This document shows positions 54,899-64,000 of a DNA stretch of 64,000 nt, piece by piece (within the stretch, counting starts at the first letter, position 1; the number at the start of each line of letters is the position of its first letter). Below the pieces are notes generated by a model. It was not told where the DNA came from. It saw only the letters and a program-made list of their open reading frames with translations, and searched no databases. Made by a program: the position numbers and the translations under genes. The stretch covers positions 1 through 64,000 of the forward strand of contig NZ_LQBQ01000034.1 in the NCBI RefSeq assembly GCF_001507595.1. The letters run 5' to 3'. This DNA comes from Ruegeria marisrubri. Its GTDB lineage: Bacteria > Pseudomonadota > Alphaproteobacteria > Rhodobacterales > Rhodobacteraceae.

Positions 54899-56089
54899 TC
54901 AGGATTGATGGACGGCGCCGACCTCGGCCCGGATGATGCGGGCTATCAGGCGGCAATCCTCCAGCGAAAAGGTCAACGGCACCCGCATGTCGATGATGCC
55001 GGCCAATATGCGGTCGCTTTCCGGCATCGGCTCGCTTTCGGCGTAGCGCCAGCTGTCATAGCGCGAGGTGAAGCCGACAGGCTCGGCCCCGCCGAACCAC
55101 TTCAACTCGACACCGCGCTCCGCGCAGCGCCGGATGACTTCGGCCACGCGTTCTTCTGACCAGTCGAGCAGCAAGAACTGGACCGACGACCCCACATAGG
55201 TCTCGGCCGCAGGCCGTTCGATGACGGTCAGGCCCGGCGTGCCACGCAAACCCTCCTCGATCACGCGGTAGCGCTCGTTCCACCGCTCGACCTGCGCATC
55301 GAGGGTCTTTAGTTGCGGGCGCAGGATGGCCGCCCGCAGATTGTCCATGCGCCCCGAGATGTTGGGCGTGTCATACTTGATCCGCTCGAACACCTCCGGC
55401 GGAGGCGCCGCCAGGTGCCGCTCGTAAAGCATGTAGGAGCCCGACAGCATCACCGCTTTCGCGGCCAGATCCTCGTCATCGGTGACCAGCAGCCCGCCCT
55501 CGCCCGAGTTGACATGCTTGTATGTCTGACAGGAATAGCAACCGATCGCCCCCTGCCGCCCCGATGGCACCCCGTTCCAGGCCGCGCCCATCGTGTGCGC
55601 GCAATCCTCGACCACCGTGATGCCCGCAGCGTCGCAGATTTCCATCAAGCGGTCCATGTCGCACAGATGCCCGCGCATGTGACTGAGCAGCAGCACCTTC
55701 GCCCGCCCCGCCTTGGCCGCAAGGTCTTCCAGATCGATCGTGAGGCTCTCGGTGACCCCGACAAAGATGGGCTTTGCCCCGACCGAGGCAATCGACCCGG
55801 GCACGGGGGCCAGTGTGAAGGCGTTGGTCAGCACCGGATCGCCCGGCTTGACCTCAACCGCCCGCAGCGCAGTCGCCAGGGCGTAGCCGCCCGAGGCCAC
55901 GGCCAGGCAGTATTTCGCGCCCACCTGTGCCGCGAATTCCTGTTCCAGCAGCGCGGTTTCGCCCAGTTCGCCGGGCGCAAGATTGTAGCGGTGCAACCGC
56001 CCGTGGCGCAGAACGGCCACGGCTGCCTCGATCGCCTCTTCCGGGATCGGCTCCTGTTGGGTGAAACTGCCAGAAAATCGCTCGGTCAT
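54899..56089 (-). CDS. DegT/DnrJ/EryC1 family PLP-dependent aminotransferase
   Basis: This is a 396-residue aspartate-aminotransferase-fold protein. Conserved blocks are the EYxxG-like VASGGYALATALRAV, DPVLTNAFTLAPVPGS, VVEDCAHTMGAAW and the internal-aldimine lysine in CYSCQTYKHVNSGEGGLL. The C-terminal part has NISGRMDNLRAAILRPQL. Members make amino sugars or related compounds. No polysaccharide genes are adjacent, so the substrate is unknown. The start is uncertain between 56089 and 56113. Confidence 0.85.
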   Translation of the reverse strand: MTERFSGSFTQQEPIPEEAIEAAVAVLRHGRLHRYNLAPGELGETALLEQEFAAQVGAKYCLAVASGGYALATALRAVEVKPGDPVLTNAFTLAPVPGSIASVGAKPIFVGVTESLTIDLEDLAAKAGRAKVLLLSHMRGHLCDMDRLMEICDAAGITVVEDCAHTMGAAWNGVPSGRQGAIGCYSCQTYKHVNSGEGGLLVTDDEDLAAKAVMLSGSYMLYERHLAAPPPEVFERIKYDTPNISGRMDNLRAAILRPQLKTLDAQVERWNERYRVIEEGLRGTPGLTVIERPAAETYVGSSVQFLLLDWSEERVAEVIRRCAERGVELKWFGGAEPVGFTSRYDSWRYAESEPMPESDRILAGIIDMRVPLTFSLEDCRLIARIIRAEVGAVHQS

Positions 56090-56151
56090 GGCTTGTTTGT
56101 GGGGGCAGGCCATGCCTTCGGTCAAGAGAGAAACGCCTGCTGCCAGAAACG

Positions 56152-56823
56152 CTAGACCACTTGACCGATCAGGTTCGGAATCAGCCCCGGCAAGTCGTCG
56201 AAGTGATGCAGCAGGGCTTCGGGCTCCAAGGCGGCCATTTCGGCACCGGATGGGCCAAATGTCACCAGAACCGACGGCACCCCGGCCGCACGGGCCGTGT
56301 TCCGGTCGGTATCGGAATCGCCGATCAGCACGCACAACGCGGGATCTCCGCCAGCCCGGCGCGCCGCCTCGCGCAGCGGCTCGGGATCGGGCTTGCGCAC
56401 CGGCAGGGTGTCGGCCCCCACCAGAGAATCGAACACCTTGCGCACGCCGAGCCTCTGCAGAAGCAGATCCGCCAGCGCCTCGGGCTTGTTGGTGCAAATG
56501 CCGACGCCATAGCCGGCGGCCTTCAGCGCCTCCACCGCCTGCATGGCGCCCGGATAGAATTGGGTATGATGATCGATCGCCTCGGCATAGGCCTCCAGCA
56601 ACACGGGGTAGTAGGCGTCAACCGTCTCGACCGCATAGACCCCTATCCGCTCCAGCCCCCGGGTCAGCATCATCCGGCCGCCACGCAGGGCAATCGGCGC
56701 GTCTCGTCCCGGCTCCAGAACATCCCCATGCCCCATCTGCCGGAAACAGTGGTTCGCCGCGGCCAGCAGGTCGCCAGACGTGTCCGCCAGGGTCCCGTCC
56801 AGATCGAAGATCACCGTTCGCAT
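56152..56823 (-). CDS. gph: Phosphoglycolate phosphatase-like HAD hydrolase
   Basis: This is a 223-residue HAD phosphatase. Motif I is VIFDLDGTLADTSGDLLAAA, motif II ICTNKP, motif III with VRKPDPEPL, and motif IV LIGDSDTDRNTA. The helical cap matches Gph, which clears 2-phosphoglycolate from DNA repair or oxygenation. The ATG at 56823 begins the fold. It is divergent from glmU. Confidence 0.88.
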   Translation of the reverse strand: MRTVIFDLDGTLADTSGDLLAAANHCFRQMGHGDVLEPGRDAPIALRGGRMMLTRGLERIGVYAVETVDAYYPVLLEAYAEAIDHHTQFYPGAMQAVEALKAAGYGVGICTNKPEALADLLLQRLGVRKVFDSLVGADTLPVRKPDPEPLREAARRAGGDPALCVLIGDSDTDRNTARAAGVPSVLVTFGPSGAEMAALEPEALLHHFDDLPGLIPNLIGQVV

Positions 56824-56956
56824 GCGGCCTCCTTGCTCGGCGGAAATCCGCCATGCCCTGTTGCAAACGGCAATCTTGTTTGATCGTGGAACCGCTTGCG
56901 ACTTCGCTCTCAGCGGATAAAACGGTCGCCAGCAAAACAAAAGAGAAAATATCTTC

Positions 56957-58309
56957 ATGAGCATTGCCCTTGTCATCCTTGCCGCGGGTAAAGGCACCAG
57001 GATGAATTCCGATCTACCAAAGGTTCTTCACCCCATCGCCCACACCCCGATGCTGGTCCACGCCATGCGCGCCGGCGCCGCCCTTGCACCGGAAAAGACC
57101 GTGGTCGTGGCCGGGCATGGGGCCGAGGAGGTGGCCAAGGCAGCCACGGAAGAAGACGAGAACGCGGTCGTCGTCATGCAGGAGGAACAACTGGGCACCG
57201 CCCATGCCGTCGATCAGGCGCGCGAGGCGCTGAACGGCTTCTCCGGCGATGTCGTGGTGCTCTACGGGGACACCCCATTTCTGCAAGCCGACACACTGGA
57301 ACGTATGGTTTCGGCGCGGCAGACACATGATCTGGTGATCCTCGGCTTCGAGGCCGCCGACCCGGCGCGCTACGGGCGACTGGTCATGCAGGGCGACACG
57401 CTGGAGCGGATCGTCGAATACAAGGATGCGTCAGATGAAGAACGGGCGATAACCTTCTGTAATTCCGGTCTTATGGCCTGTGACGCGGAAACGCTGTTCT
57501 CTCTGATCTCCGAGGTGGGAAACGACAATGCCGCGCAGGAATACTACCTGACGGACGTGGTCGAGATCGCCCGCCGGCGCGGCCTGAAGGTTACTGCCGT
57601 GGCGTGCGACGAGGCGCAAACCATGGGCGTGAACTCGCGCGCCGAACTGGCGGCGGCGGACGCGGTGTTCCAGGCCCGGGCGCGTGCCGAATTGCTGGAA
57701 CTGGGCGTGACGATGATGGCGCCGGAAACCGTATACCTCGCTGCCGACACGGTGATCGGGCGCGATACGGTGATCGAGCCGAACGTCGTGTTCGGCCCCG
57801 GAGTGACGGTGGAGAGCGGCGCCACGATCCGCGCCTTTTCGCATCTCGAAGGCTGTCACGTCAGCCGCGGGTCCGTGGTTGGACCCTATGCCCGACTGCG
57901 CCCCGGAGCGGAACTGGCCGAGAACACGCGCGTCGGCAATTTCGTCGAGATCAAAAACGCCGAGATTGCCGAAGGCGCCAAGGTCAACCATCTCAGCTAT
58001 ATTGGCGACGCCTCGGTCGGGGCGGCCACGAATATCGGCGCAGGCACCATAACCTGCAACTATGATGGCGTGATGAAGCACCGCACCGAGATCGGCGAAA
58101 ACGTGTTCATCGGCTCGAACACCATGCTGGTCGCACCGGTGCGCGTGGGCAATGGCGCGATGACTGCTACGGGCACGGTTGTCACCCGCGACGTCGAGGC
58201 GGACGCGCTTGCCGTGGCCCGTGCCAAACAGGAAAACAAGCCCGGCTACGCGCGCAAACTGTTCGAGATGCTGAAGGCAAAGAAAGCTCGCCGGGGAAAA
58301 GGGGCCTGA
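56957..58309 (+). CDS. glmU: Bifunctional GlcNAc-1-P uridyltransferase / GlcN-1-P acetyltransferase
   Basis: This is a 450-residue enzyme making UDP-GlcNAc. The N-terminal uridyltransferase has LAAGKGTRMNSDLPKVLHPI and VVLYGDTPFLQ. The C-terminal left-handed beta helix acetyltransferase has hexapeptide repeats with NFVEIKNAEIAEGAKVNHLS, IGAGTITCNYDGVMKHRTEI and VFIGSNTMLVAPV. It is three bases upstream of glmS, so precursors for peptidoglycan and lipopolysaccharide are made from one operon. Confidence 0.97.
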   Translation: MSIALVILAAGKGTRMNSDLPKVLHPIAHTPMLVHAMRAGAALAPEKTVVVAGHGAEEVAKAATEEDENAVVVMQEEQLGTAHAVDQAREALNGFSGDVVVLYGDTPFLQADTLERMVSARQTHDLVILGFEAADPARYGRLVMQGDTLERIVEYKDASDEERAITFCNSGLMACDAETLFSLISEVGNDNAAQEYYLTDVVEIARRRGLKVTAVACDEAQTMGVNSRAELAAADAVFQARARAELLELGVTMMAPETVYLAADTVIGRDTVIEPNVVFGPGVTVESGATIRAFSHLEGCHVSRGSVVGPYARLRPGAELAENTRVGNFVEIKNAEIAEGAKVNHLSYIGDASVGAATNIGAGTITCNYDGVMKHRTEIGENVFIGSNTMLVAPVRVGNGAMTATGTVVTRDVEADALAVARAKQENKPGYARKLFEMLKAKKARRGKGA

Positions 58310-58312
58310 CCG

Positions 58313-60136
58313 ATGTGCGGAATTGTTGGAGTTCTTGGAAAACACGAAGTCGCGCCCATTCTGGTCGAGGCCCTGAAGCGGCTCGAATACCGCGGCTATG
58401 ACAGTGCGGGCATCGCGACGGTGAACGAAGGGGTGCTGGATCGCCGCAGGGCGGTCGGCAAGCTGGTCAATCTCAGCGATCTTCTGGTGCATGATCCTCT
58501 TCCGGGCAAATCGGGGATCGGCCATACCCGGTGGGCCACCCACGGAGTTCCATCCGTTGAAAACGCCCACCCGCATCGCGCCGGGTCAGTCGCGGTCGTG
58601 CACAACGGGATCGTCGAGAACTACCGCGAACTTCGCGCCGAACTCGCAAGCCACGGCTTCCGGTTCGAGACCGAAACCGACACGGAAACCGTTGCCCTGA
58701 TGACAGAGCATCACATGAAGTCCGGTCTCGACCCGGTTCAGGCGGCATTCAAGACCATCGACCAGCTTGAAGGCGCCTTTGCGCTGGCCTTCCTGTTCGA
58801 TGGCGAAGAGGACCTGATCGTCGCCGCCCGCAAGGGCTCGCCGCTGGCCATCGGGCATGGTGATGGCGAGATGTATGTGGGCTCGGACGCCATTGCGCTG
58901 GCGCCGCTGACCGACAGGGTCACCTATCTGGAAGAGGGCGATCGGGCGATAGTCACCCGCAACTCGCTGGAAATCCGCGACGAAAGGGGCGAACTGGCAA
59001 ATCGCGACATGCGCCGCATCAATCTGGATGTCTCGCGCACCGACAAGGCCGGCCACAAGCACTACATGGCCAAGGAAATCGCCGAGCAGCCGGTGGTGGT
59101 CGCCGAAGCGATACGCTCGTGCCTGCCAGCGGCCAGCGACCGGATCTGCCTGCCCGGCGAGGATCTGGACTTCTCCAAGCTGGACCGCCTGACCATGGTG
59201 GCCTGCGGCACCGCCTTCTATGCCTGCCTGACCGCGAAATACTGGTTCGAGCGACTGGCCAAGATGCCCGTCGAAGTCGATATCGCCTCGGAATTCCGTT
59301 ACCGCGAACCGCCGATCCCCGAGCGCAGCCTGGCCCTGTTCGTCAGCCAGTCGGGCGAAACCGCCGACACGCTTGCGGCCCTGCGCTATTGCGAGGGCAA
59401 GGCAGACAAGATCGTGTCGGTCGTGAACGTGCCCGAAAGCTCGATCGCGCGCGAAAGCGATCTGGCCCTGCCCATCCATGCCGGGGTGGAGATCGGTGTC
59501 GCCTCGACCAAGGCCTTCACCTGCCAGTTGGCGGTGCTGCTGATGCTGGCGCTCAAGGCCGCCGCCGATCGCGGCACCCTGACCGATGAGGAACTGGCCG
59601 ATCACGCCGCCGCTCTGCGTGGGTTGCCATCGGCGCTGAATACGGCGCTGGAACAGGACAATTCGATCCGTGTAGCCGCCCAACGGCTGAGCGAGGCGCG
59701 CGACGTGCTGTTTCTGGGCCGCGGCCTGATGTATCCTCTGGCAATGGAAGGCGCGCTGAAACTCAAGGAAATCAGCTATATCCACGCCGAAGGTTATGCC
59801 TCGGGCGAACTCAAGCACGGCCCCATCGCCCTGATCGACAAGAACATGCCGGTCGTGGTGATGGCCCCGCGCGACGTGCTGTTCGACAAGACCGTGTCGA
59901 ACATGCAGGAGGTGATGGCGCGCAAGGGCAAGGTCATTCTCGTGTCCGACGACGAAGGCATTGCCGAGGCCCAGGACGGCGTCTGGGCAACGATCCGGAT
60001 GCCCTATGTCCACCCGAGCCTGACTCCGATCCTCTACGCGGTGCCGGCGCAGCTGCTGGCCTATCACACCGCCGTTGCCAAGGGGACCGACGTGGACCAG
60101 CCGCGCAACCTTGCAAAATCCGTGACGGTGGAGTGA
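58313..60136 (+). CDS. glmS: Glutamine-fructose-6-phosphate aminotransferase
   Basis: This is a 607-residue enzyme that makes glucosamine-6-phosphate. The N-terminal glutaminase starts MCGIVGVLGKHE with the catalytic Cys exposed after Met removal, followed by GHTRWATHGVPSVENAHPH. Two SIS domains follow, including ACGTAFYACLTAKYW and SQSGETADTLAAL. The C-terminus is PRNLAKSVTVE, as usual. No ribozyme-like leader is expected or seen. Confidence 0.97.
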   Translation: MCGIVGVLGKHEVAPILVEALKRLEYRGYDSAGIATVNEGVLDRRRAVGKLVNLSDLLVHDPLPGKSGIGHTRWATHGVPSVENAHPHRAGSVAVVHNGIVENYRELRAELASHGFRFETETDTETVALMTEHHMKSGLDPVQAAFKTIDQLEGAFALAFLFDGEEDLIVAARKGSPLAIGHGDGEMYVGSDAIALAPLTDRVTYLEEGDRAIVTRNSLEIRDERGELANRDMRRINLDVSRTDKAGHKHYMAKEIAEQPVVVAEAIRSCLPAASDRICLPGEDLDFSKLDRLTMVACGTAFYACLTAKYWFERLAKMPVEVDIASEFRYREPPIPERSLALFVSQSGETADTLAALRYCEGKADKIVSVVNVPESSIARESDLALPIHAGVEIGVASTKAFTCQLAVLLMLALKAAADRGTLTDEELADHAAALRGLPSALNTALEQDNSIRVAAQRLSEARDVLFLGRGLMYPLAMEGALKLKEISYIHAEGYASGELKHGPIALIDKNMPVVVMAPRDVLFDKTVSNMQEVMARKGKVILVSDDEGIAEAQDGVWATIRMPYVHPSLTPILYAVPAQLLAYHTAVAKGTDVDQPRNLAKSVTVE

Positions 60137-60139
60137 GCC

Positions 60140-60682
60140 ATGGCCAAGCAGTTCCCGGCGCTTGACGAGGCGCATCGCAAGTTCATCGAGGAACAGCACC
60201 TTTTCTTTACCGGCACAGCCGGGCCGGAAGGCCGTGTGAACATCTCGCCCAAGGGGATGGACTCTCTGCGGGTGCTGGGGCCGAACCGGATCCTTTGGAT
60301 GAACCTCACCGGCAGCGGCAACGAAACGGCCGGGCACCTGCTGGAGGCGAACCGGATGACGCTGATGTGGTGTTCCTTCACAACCCGCCCGCTCATCCTG
60401 CGCGCCTATGGCTTTGCCCGGACAGTGCAACCGGGCGACACCGATTGGGCAGACCTCGCCGCGCATTTCCCAGCCCACCGCAGCGCCCGCCAGATCTTTG
60501 ACGTGACGGTGGACATGGTTCAGACGTCGTGCGGCTATGCCGTGCCTTTCATGGACTACCGCGAAGAGCGTGACACGATGCAGAAATGGGTGGATGGCAA
60601 ATCCGACGAAGAAATCCGCGCCTATTGGGCGGAAAGGAACCAGACGACCATCGACGGCAAACCCACCGGCGTTGCGGACTGA
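60140..60682 (+). CDS. Pyridoxamine 5'-phosphate oxidase family protein
   Basis: This is a 180-residue protein of the split-barrel FMN-binding superfamily (HLFFTGTAGPEGRVNISPKG, then LLEANRMTLMWCSFTTRPLI). This subgroup is distinct from PdxH and its substrates are mostly unknown. The C-terminal extension has CGYAVPFMDYREERD. It begins three bases after glmS and probably shares its transcript. Confidence 0.85.
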   Translation: MAKQFPALDEAHRKFIEEQHLFFTGTAGPEGRVNISPKGMDSLRVLGPNRILWMNLTGSGNETAGHLLEANRMTLMWCSFTTRPLILRAYGFARTVQPGDTDWADLAAHFPAHRSARQIFDVTVDMVQTSCGYAVPFMDYREERDTMQKWVDGKSDEEIRAYWAERNQTTIDGKPTGVAD

Positions 60683-60689
60683 GATCGTC

Positions 60690-61376
60690 ATGCTCGAAGC
60701 CCACCTCGATCAGATCAAGGCCCATGCCGACCCTGGACGCGCCGGGCAGATGGCGGCCTATCACAAGGCCGACCGGACCTATCTTGGCGTGCCGAACCCG
60801 ATGCTCAACGAGCTGACAAAGGCATGGCGGCAGGAACTGGGCGTTCCCGAGCGCGTGGAGTTGGCCGATGCCCTGTGGAAGACGGATATTCACGAGGCAC
60901 GCGTGGCCGCGGCCAAGCTGCTCACGCAAGCCCGCATTGGGCCAGATGACGCAGCATGGGAACTGTTGCAGAGCTGGCTGCCGGATTTCGACGGCTGGGC
61001 GGTCGCCGACCACGCCTGCATGGCGATGCAGAAACGCTTGGTCGCCGATCCTGCCCGGCTGGACGACGTCGAAGGCTGGACCCGTTCCGATCACATGTGG
61101 ACCCGTCGCGCGGTGCTTGTCGCGACTTTGCCCTGGACCAAGCAGAACCACCCCAAACCCGAGGACCTTGAACGTCGCGACCGTATCTTGGGCTGGGCGG
61201 CAAGCTATGTCGCCGACCGCGACTGGTTCATTCAGAAAGCCATCGCGTGGTGGTTGCGGGATCTGTCCAAGCACGACCCGGCCCGCACGCGCGCCTTTCT
61301 GGAAACGCACGGTGACGCCATGAAGCCGTTCGCCCGCAAGGAAGCGGCCAAGTACCTGAAATATCAGTTGGAATAG
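60690..61376 (+). CDS. DNA alkylation repair (AlkD-like) HEAT-repeat protein
   Basis: This is a 228-residue all-helical protein matching the DNA_alkylation (AlkD/AlkC-like) family of HEAT-repeat glycosylase-type proteins (LGVPNPMLNELTKAWRQELG, LQSWLPDFDGWAVADHACM, DWFIQKAIAWWLRDLSKHD). Family members bind or excise alkylated bases. The ATG at 60690 gives a proper N-terminus. Its end overlaps the convergent lipoprotein gene by 13 bases. Confidence 0.87.
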   Translation: MLEAHLDQIKAHADPGRAGQMAAYHKADRTYLGVPNPMLNELTKAWRQELGVPERVELADALWKTDIHEARVAAAKLLTQARIGPDDAAWELLQSWLPDFDGWAVADHACMAMQKRLVADPARLDDVEGWTRSDHMWTRRAVLVATLPWTKQNHPKPEDLERRDRILGWAASYVADRDWFIQKAIAWWLRDLSKHDPARTRAFLETHGDAMKPFARKEAAKYLKYQLE

Positions 61377-61786
61377 ACGTCCAGTTCGACCAGCTCGTCC
61401 AATGGCACCAGCAACGCCTTCATCGCGTCAAAGGACAACCGGCTGCCCGCCCCCGCCGCGCCGGGTGCCGGGACCAACGCCACATAGGCCTGCGCCCCGG
61501 TCTTGCGCACCACGATCCGCCCGTTCATCTCGGTCTTGACCAAGGGCGTTTCCATCCACCGGCCCGGCTTGGTGGGGTCGCCCAGCCCGGCGATCGTCCG
61601 CTTTGCCCCTTCCCAGCCTGGATCGACGATAACGGCCGTTTGGGCGGGCTTGGCCTCTTGCTCTGCAACCTCTTCTACAGCCGCTTCCTGCGGCCGATCT
61701 TCTTCGTCTGGTTGACGGCTCGCTGATGTCTGTACGGCCTCGCAACCAGCCAAAAGCCCCAGCGATATCAGAACGGCATATCTCAT
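61364..61786 (-). CDS. Predicted lipoprotein
   Basis: This is a 140-residue protein starting MRYAVLISLGLLAGCEAVQT with a lipobox LLAGC. An acidic Glu/Gln/Ala-rich linker (about residues 27-47) follows, and then a globular part (VDPGWEGAKRTIAGLGDPTK, then TGAQAYVALVPAPGAAGAGS). It is similar to small roseobacter lipoproteins of unknown function. It is divergent from moaA and overlaps the AlkD-like gene at its 3' end. Confidence 0.75.
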   Translation of the reverse strand: MRYAVLISLGLLAGCEAVQTSASRQPDEEDRPQEAAVEEVAEQEAKPAQTAVIVDPGWEGAKRTIAGLGDPTKPGRWMETPLVKTEMNGRIVVRKTGAQAYVALVPAPGAAGAGSRLSFDAMKALLVPLDELVELDVYSN

Positions 61787-61875
61787 GGTTTGAAGCCTAG
61801 CCTCTGGAACTTTGCCGCACCAGCCAAAACACGTTCGCCCTTGCGGCAGGCCCCGCTCCGCTTTACCTATGGCGC

Positions 61876-62883
61876 ATGACTGCTCCGCTGATCGACCCGT
61901 TCGCACGCGCCATCACCTATCTCCGCGTCTCCGTCACGGACCGCTGCGATTTCCGCTGTGTCTATTGCATGTCGGAAAACATGACCTTTCTGCCCAAGAA
62001 AGATCTGCTGACGCTGGAAGAACTCGACCGCATGTGCTCGACCTTCATTCGCCTTGGCGTGGAGAAGCTGCGGATTACCGGCGGCGAGCCGCTGGTGCGG
62101 CGGGACATCATGCAGTTCTTCCACAACATGACCCGACACCTGGAAAGCGGTGCCCTCAAGGAACTGACGCTGACCACCAACGGCTCGCAATTGGCCCGGT
62201 TTTCCGATGATCTTTATGCGGCCGGCGTGCGCCGGGTGAATGTCTCGCTGGATACGCTGGACGAGAAGAAATTCGCAGAAATCACCCGCTGGGGCCGCCT
62301 GCCGCAGGTGCTGAACGGCATCGACGCGGCGCAAAAGGCGGGGCTGCGGATCAAGATCAATGCCGTCGCGCTCAAGGGCTTCAACGAGGATGAACTGCCG
62401 CGCATCACCGAATGGTGCGCCGAGCGCGACATGGACCTGACCTGGATCGAGGTCATGCCGATGGGCGATATCGGCAACGAGGACCGGCTGGACCAATACT
62501 GGTCTCTCAACGATGTCCGCGCCGAATACGAGAAAAACTACACGGTGACTGATCTGGCCGAACGCACTGGCGGGCCTGCCCGCTATGTCCGGCTGGAGGA
62601 GACCGGCCAGAAGATCGGCTTTATCACCCCACTCAGCCATAACTTCTGTGAAAGCTGCAACCGCGTGCGCCTGACCTGCACGGGAGAGCTTTTCATGTGC
62701 CTCGGGCAGGAGGACATGGCCGATCTGCGTGCGCCGCTGCGCGATCACCCCGATACAGAAGAGCCGCTGGAACGGGCGATCCGCGCCGCGATCGAGCACA
62801 AGCCCAAGGGCCACGATTTCGACTATTCGCGCCAGAAGGTCGACGGGCAGATGACCCGGCACATGAGTCACACGGGCGGTTGA
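61876..62883 (+). CDS. moaA: GTP 3',8-cyclase
   Basis: This is a 335-residue radical-SAM enzyme for the first step of molybdenum cofactor synthesis. The N-terminal cluster motif is CDFRCVYCM, the GTP-binding/cofactor part has [14 protein letters not shown], and the C-terminal [4Fe-4S] ligands lie in [20 protein letters not shown]. The protein ends with the Gly-Gly needed for activity (SHTGG). A start nine residues upstream of the core is standard. Confidence 0.97.
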   Translation: MTAPLIDPFARAITYLRVSVTDRCDFRCVYCMSENMTFLPKKDLLTLEELDRMCSTFIRLGVEKLRITGGEPLVRRDIMQFFHNMTRHLESGALKELTLTTNGSQLARFSDDLYAAGVRRVNVSLDTLDEKKFAEITRWGRLPQVLNGIDAAQKAGLRIKINAVALKGFNEDELPRITEWCAERDMDLTWIEVMPMGDIGNEDRLDQYWSLNDVRAEYEKNYTVTDLAERTGGPARYVRLEETGQKIGFITPLSHNFCESCNRVRLTCTGELFMCLGQEDMADLRAPLRDHPDTEEPLERAIRAAIEHKPKGHDFDYSRQKVDGQMTRHMSHTGG

Positions 62884-62884
62884 C

Positions 62885-64000
62885 GTGACGGACCGGAGCA
62901 ACCGGCCCACCTTGTTGTTCGCGCTTTACAAGGGCTTCACGGCCCTGGCCGCGCCGGTCGCATGGTCAGTCGTCAAGAAAAAGCTGCAAAGCGCCGAGGT
63001 GCCGGAGGAACGGCAACGCGAACGTCTGGGCCATGCCAGCCTGCCGCGCCCGGAAGGTCAGCTCATCTGGTTTCACGCCGCAAGCGTCGGTGAAAGCCTG
63101 TCGGTTCTCAGCCTGATCAAGCGCATGGGCACCCGATTGCCGCAGGCCGAATTCCTGATCACCTCGGGCACCCCGACATCGGCAGCCCTGATCGAAAAGC
63201 GCCTGCCGCCCCGGACCCGGCACCAATATCCCCCGCTCGACACCCCGGCGCCCGTCCGGAGATTTCTGGACCATTGGAAACCGGATGCCGGGATTTTCGT
63301 CGAAAGCGAGATATGGCCGCGCCTGATCGTCGAGGGCGCCTCTCGCGGTGTCCCGATGGCCCTGCTCAACGCCCGGCTCTCGGACAAGTCAGTCGAAGGG
63401 TGGAAAAAGCGACCGCGCACGGCGCGCTTCATTCTAGACCGGTTCCGCCTGTTCCTGACCCAGAACGACAAGACGGCGGCGAACCTGATCGCCATGGGCG
63501 CGGACCCAAAGCGCGTGCAGCCCGGCACCAACCTCAAGGCGATGTCCGACCCTCTGCCGGTTGACGAGGCAACACTGGCCGGGCTTCGTGCGGAAATTGG
63601 AGACCGCCCCGTTTGGATCGCCAGCTCGACCCATGCGGGCGAGGAAGAAAGCGTTCTGGCCGCCCACACCGCCCTGCTGGAACGCTGGCCCGACCTTCTG
63701 CTGCTGCTCATCCCGCGCCACCCCGAACGGCGCGCGGAAGTGGCTGAACTGATCTCCGACGCAGGCCTGACCTGCGCGCAGCGCACCAAGGGCGAACCCG
63801 TTTCACCCCGCACGCAGGTCTATCTGGCGGATACGCTTGGCGAAACCGGAACGTGGTATGCGCTCTGCCCCATCGTTTTCCTTGGCGGCTCGCTGAAAGA
63901 GATCGGCGGCCACAACCCGTTCGAACCCGCGCAGGCGGGCGCGGCAGTCATCACCGGGCCGGGTTACTTCAACTTTGCCGAAACCTACGCGCCGCTGCTT
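62885..64000 (+). CDS. waaA: 3-deoxy-D-manno-octulosonic acid transferase (truncated by window edge)
   Basis: This is the first 372 codons of a Kdo transferase that adds Kdo to lipid A precursor at the inner membrane. The GTG at 62885 lies one base after the moaA stop and opens with an N-terminal membrane-associated segment (LLFALYKGFTALAAPVAWS). Signatures are WFHAASVGESLSVLSLI, FVESEIWPRL, SSTHAGEEESVL and the C-terminal GGSLKEIGGHNPFEPAQAGA. The frame has no stop before position 64000, so about 40-60 residues are missing. Confidence 0.93.
   Translation, partial: MTDRSNRPTLLFALYKGFTALAAPVAWSVVKKKLQSAEVPEERQRERLGHASLPRPEGQLIWFHAASVGESLSVLSLIKRMGTRLPQAEFLITSGTPTSAALIEKRLPPRTRHQYPPLDTPAPVRRFLDHWKPDAGIFVESEIWPRLIVEGASRGVPMALLNARLSDKSVEGWKKRPRTARFILDRFRLFLTQNDKTAANLIAMGADPKRVQPGTNLKAMSDPLPVDEATLAGLRAEIGDRPVWIASSTHAGEEESVLAAHTALLERWPDLLLLLIPRHPERRAEVAELISDAGLTCAQRTKGEPVSPRTQVYLADTLGETGTWYALCPIVFLGGSLKEIGGHNPFEPAQAGAAVITGPGYFNFAETYAPLL

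Overview
The window looks like a chromosomal segment from an alphaproteobacterium of the Rhodobacterales, most likely the Roseobacter group. The evidence is uniformly high GC, Roseobacter-type small families (DUF5333, DUF5337, DUF3572, DUF983), a 14-subunit nuo operon carrying lineage-specific extra genes, a complete leucine/isovalerate catabolic set, and an intergenic hairpin repeat of a kind I associate with this group. The genus cannot be fixed from the sequence alone.

Positions 1-6640 hold an accessory, phage-like island. On the minus strand, in order of transcription, it carries a ParB-N/DNA methyltransferase fusion, a DUF5681 protein and a terminase large subunit. Divergent from these are a coupled DUF3489-DUF2924-large serine recombinase trio on the plus strand. 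An AT-rich stretch with repeated TTCCCTG motifs separates the recombinase from the 3' end of a tRNA-Ser(UGA) gene. No portal, capsid or tail genes are visible.

Positions 6930-14320 are housekeeping genes on the plus strand: a SPOR lipoprotein, a D-Ala-D-Ala carboxypeptidase, tmk, holB, a TatD-type nuclease, a PhnP-like hydrolase, an AEC transporter and a CbiX-type chelatase. Positions 14400-25060 are a signalling-rich region. It holds a peptidoglycan-binding protein, an HNOBA-like/GGDEF protein coupled to an H-NOX protein that lacks its heme ligand, an MttB-family methyltransferase, a HAD phosphatase, DUF3572, a GGDEF protein with degenerate receiver domains, and an ECF sigma factor operon with an anti-sigma-like protein, a CpxP-like protein and an EF-hand protein. 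DUF983 and NUDIX genes follow.

Positions 25100-45790 are on the minus strand. They hold the complete nuoA-N operon for respiratory complex I with eight additional genes inside it, followed after an intrinsic terminator by birA, coaX and ribonuclease J. A good sigma-70-like promoter precedes nuoA.

Positions 45880-54760 encode leucine/isovalerate catabolism: isovaleryl-CoA dehydrogenase, an acyl-CoA synthetase, both methylcrotonyl-CoA carboxylase subunits, HMG-CoA lyase and an enoyl-CoA hydratase. An OmpW gene with an FNR-type box is embedded in this block. The right end (54900-64000) has a DegT-family aminotransferase, a phosphoglycolate phosphatase, glmU-glmS for UDP-GlcNAc synthesis, a PNPOx-family protein, an AlkD-type protein, a lipoprotein, moaA and a truncated waaA.
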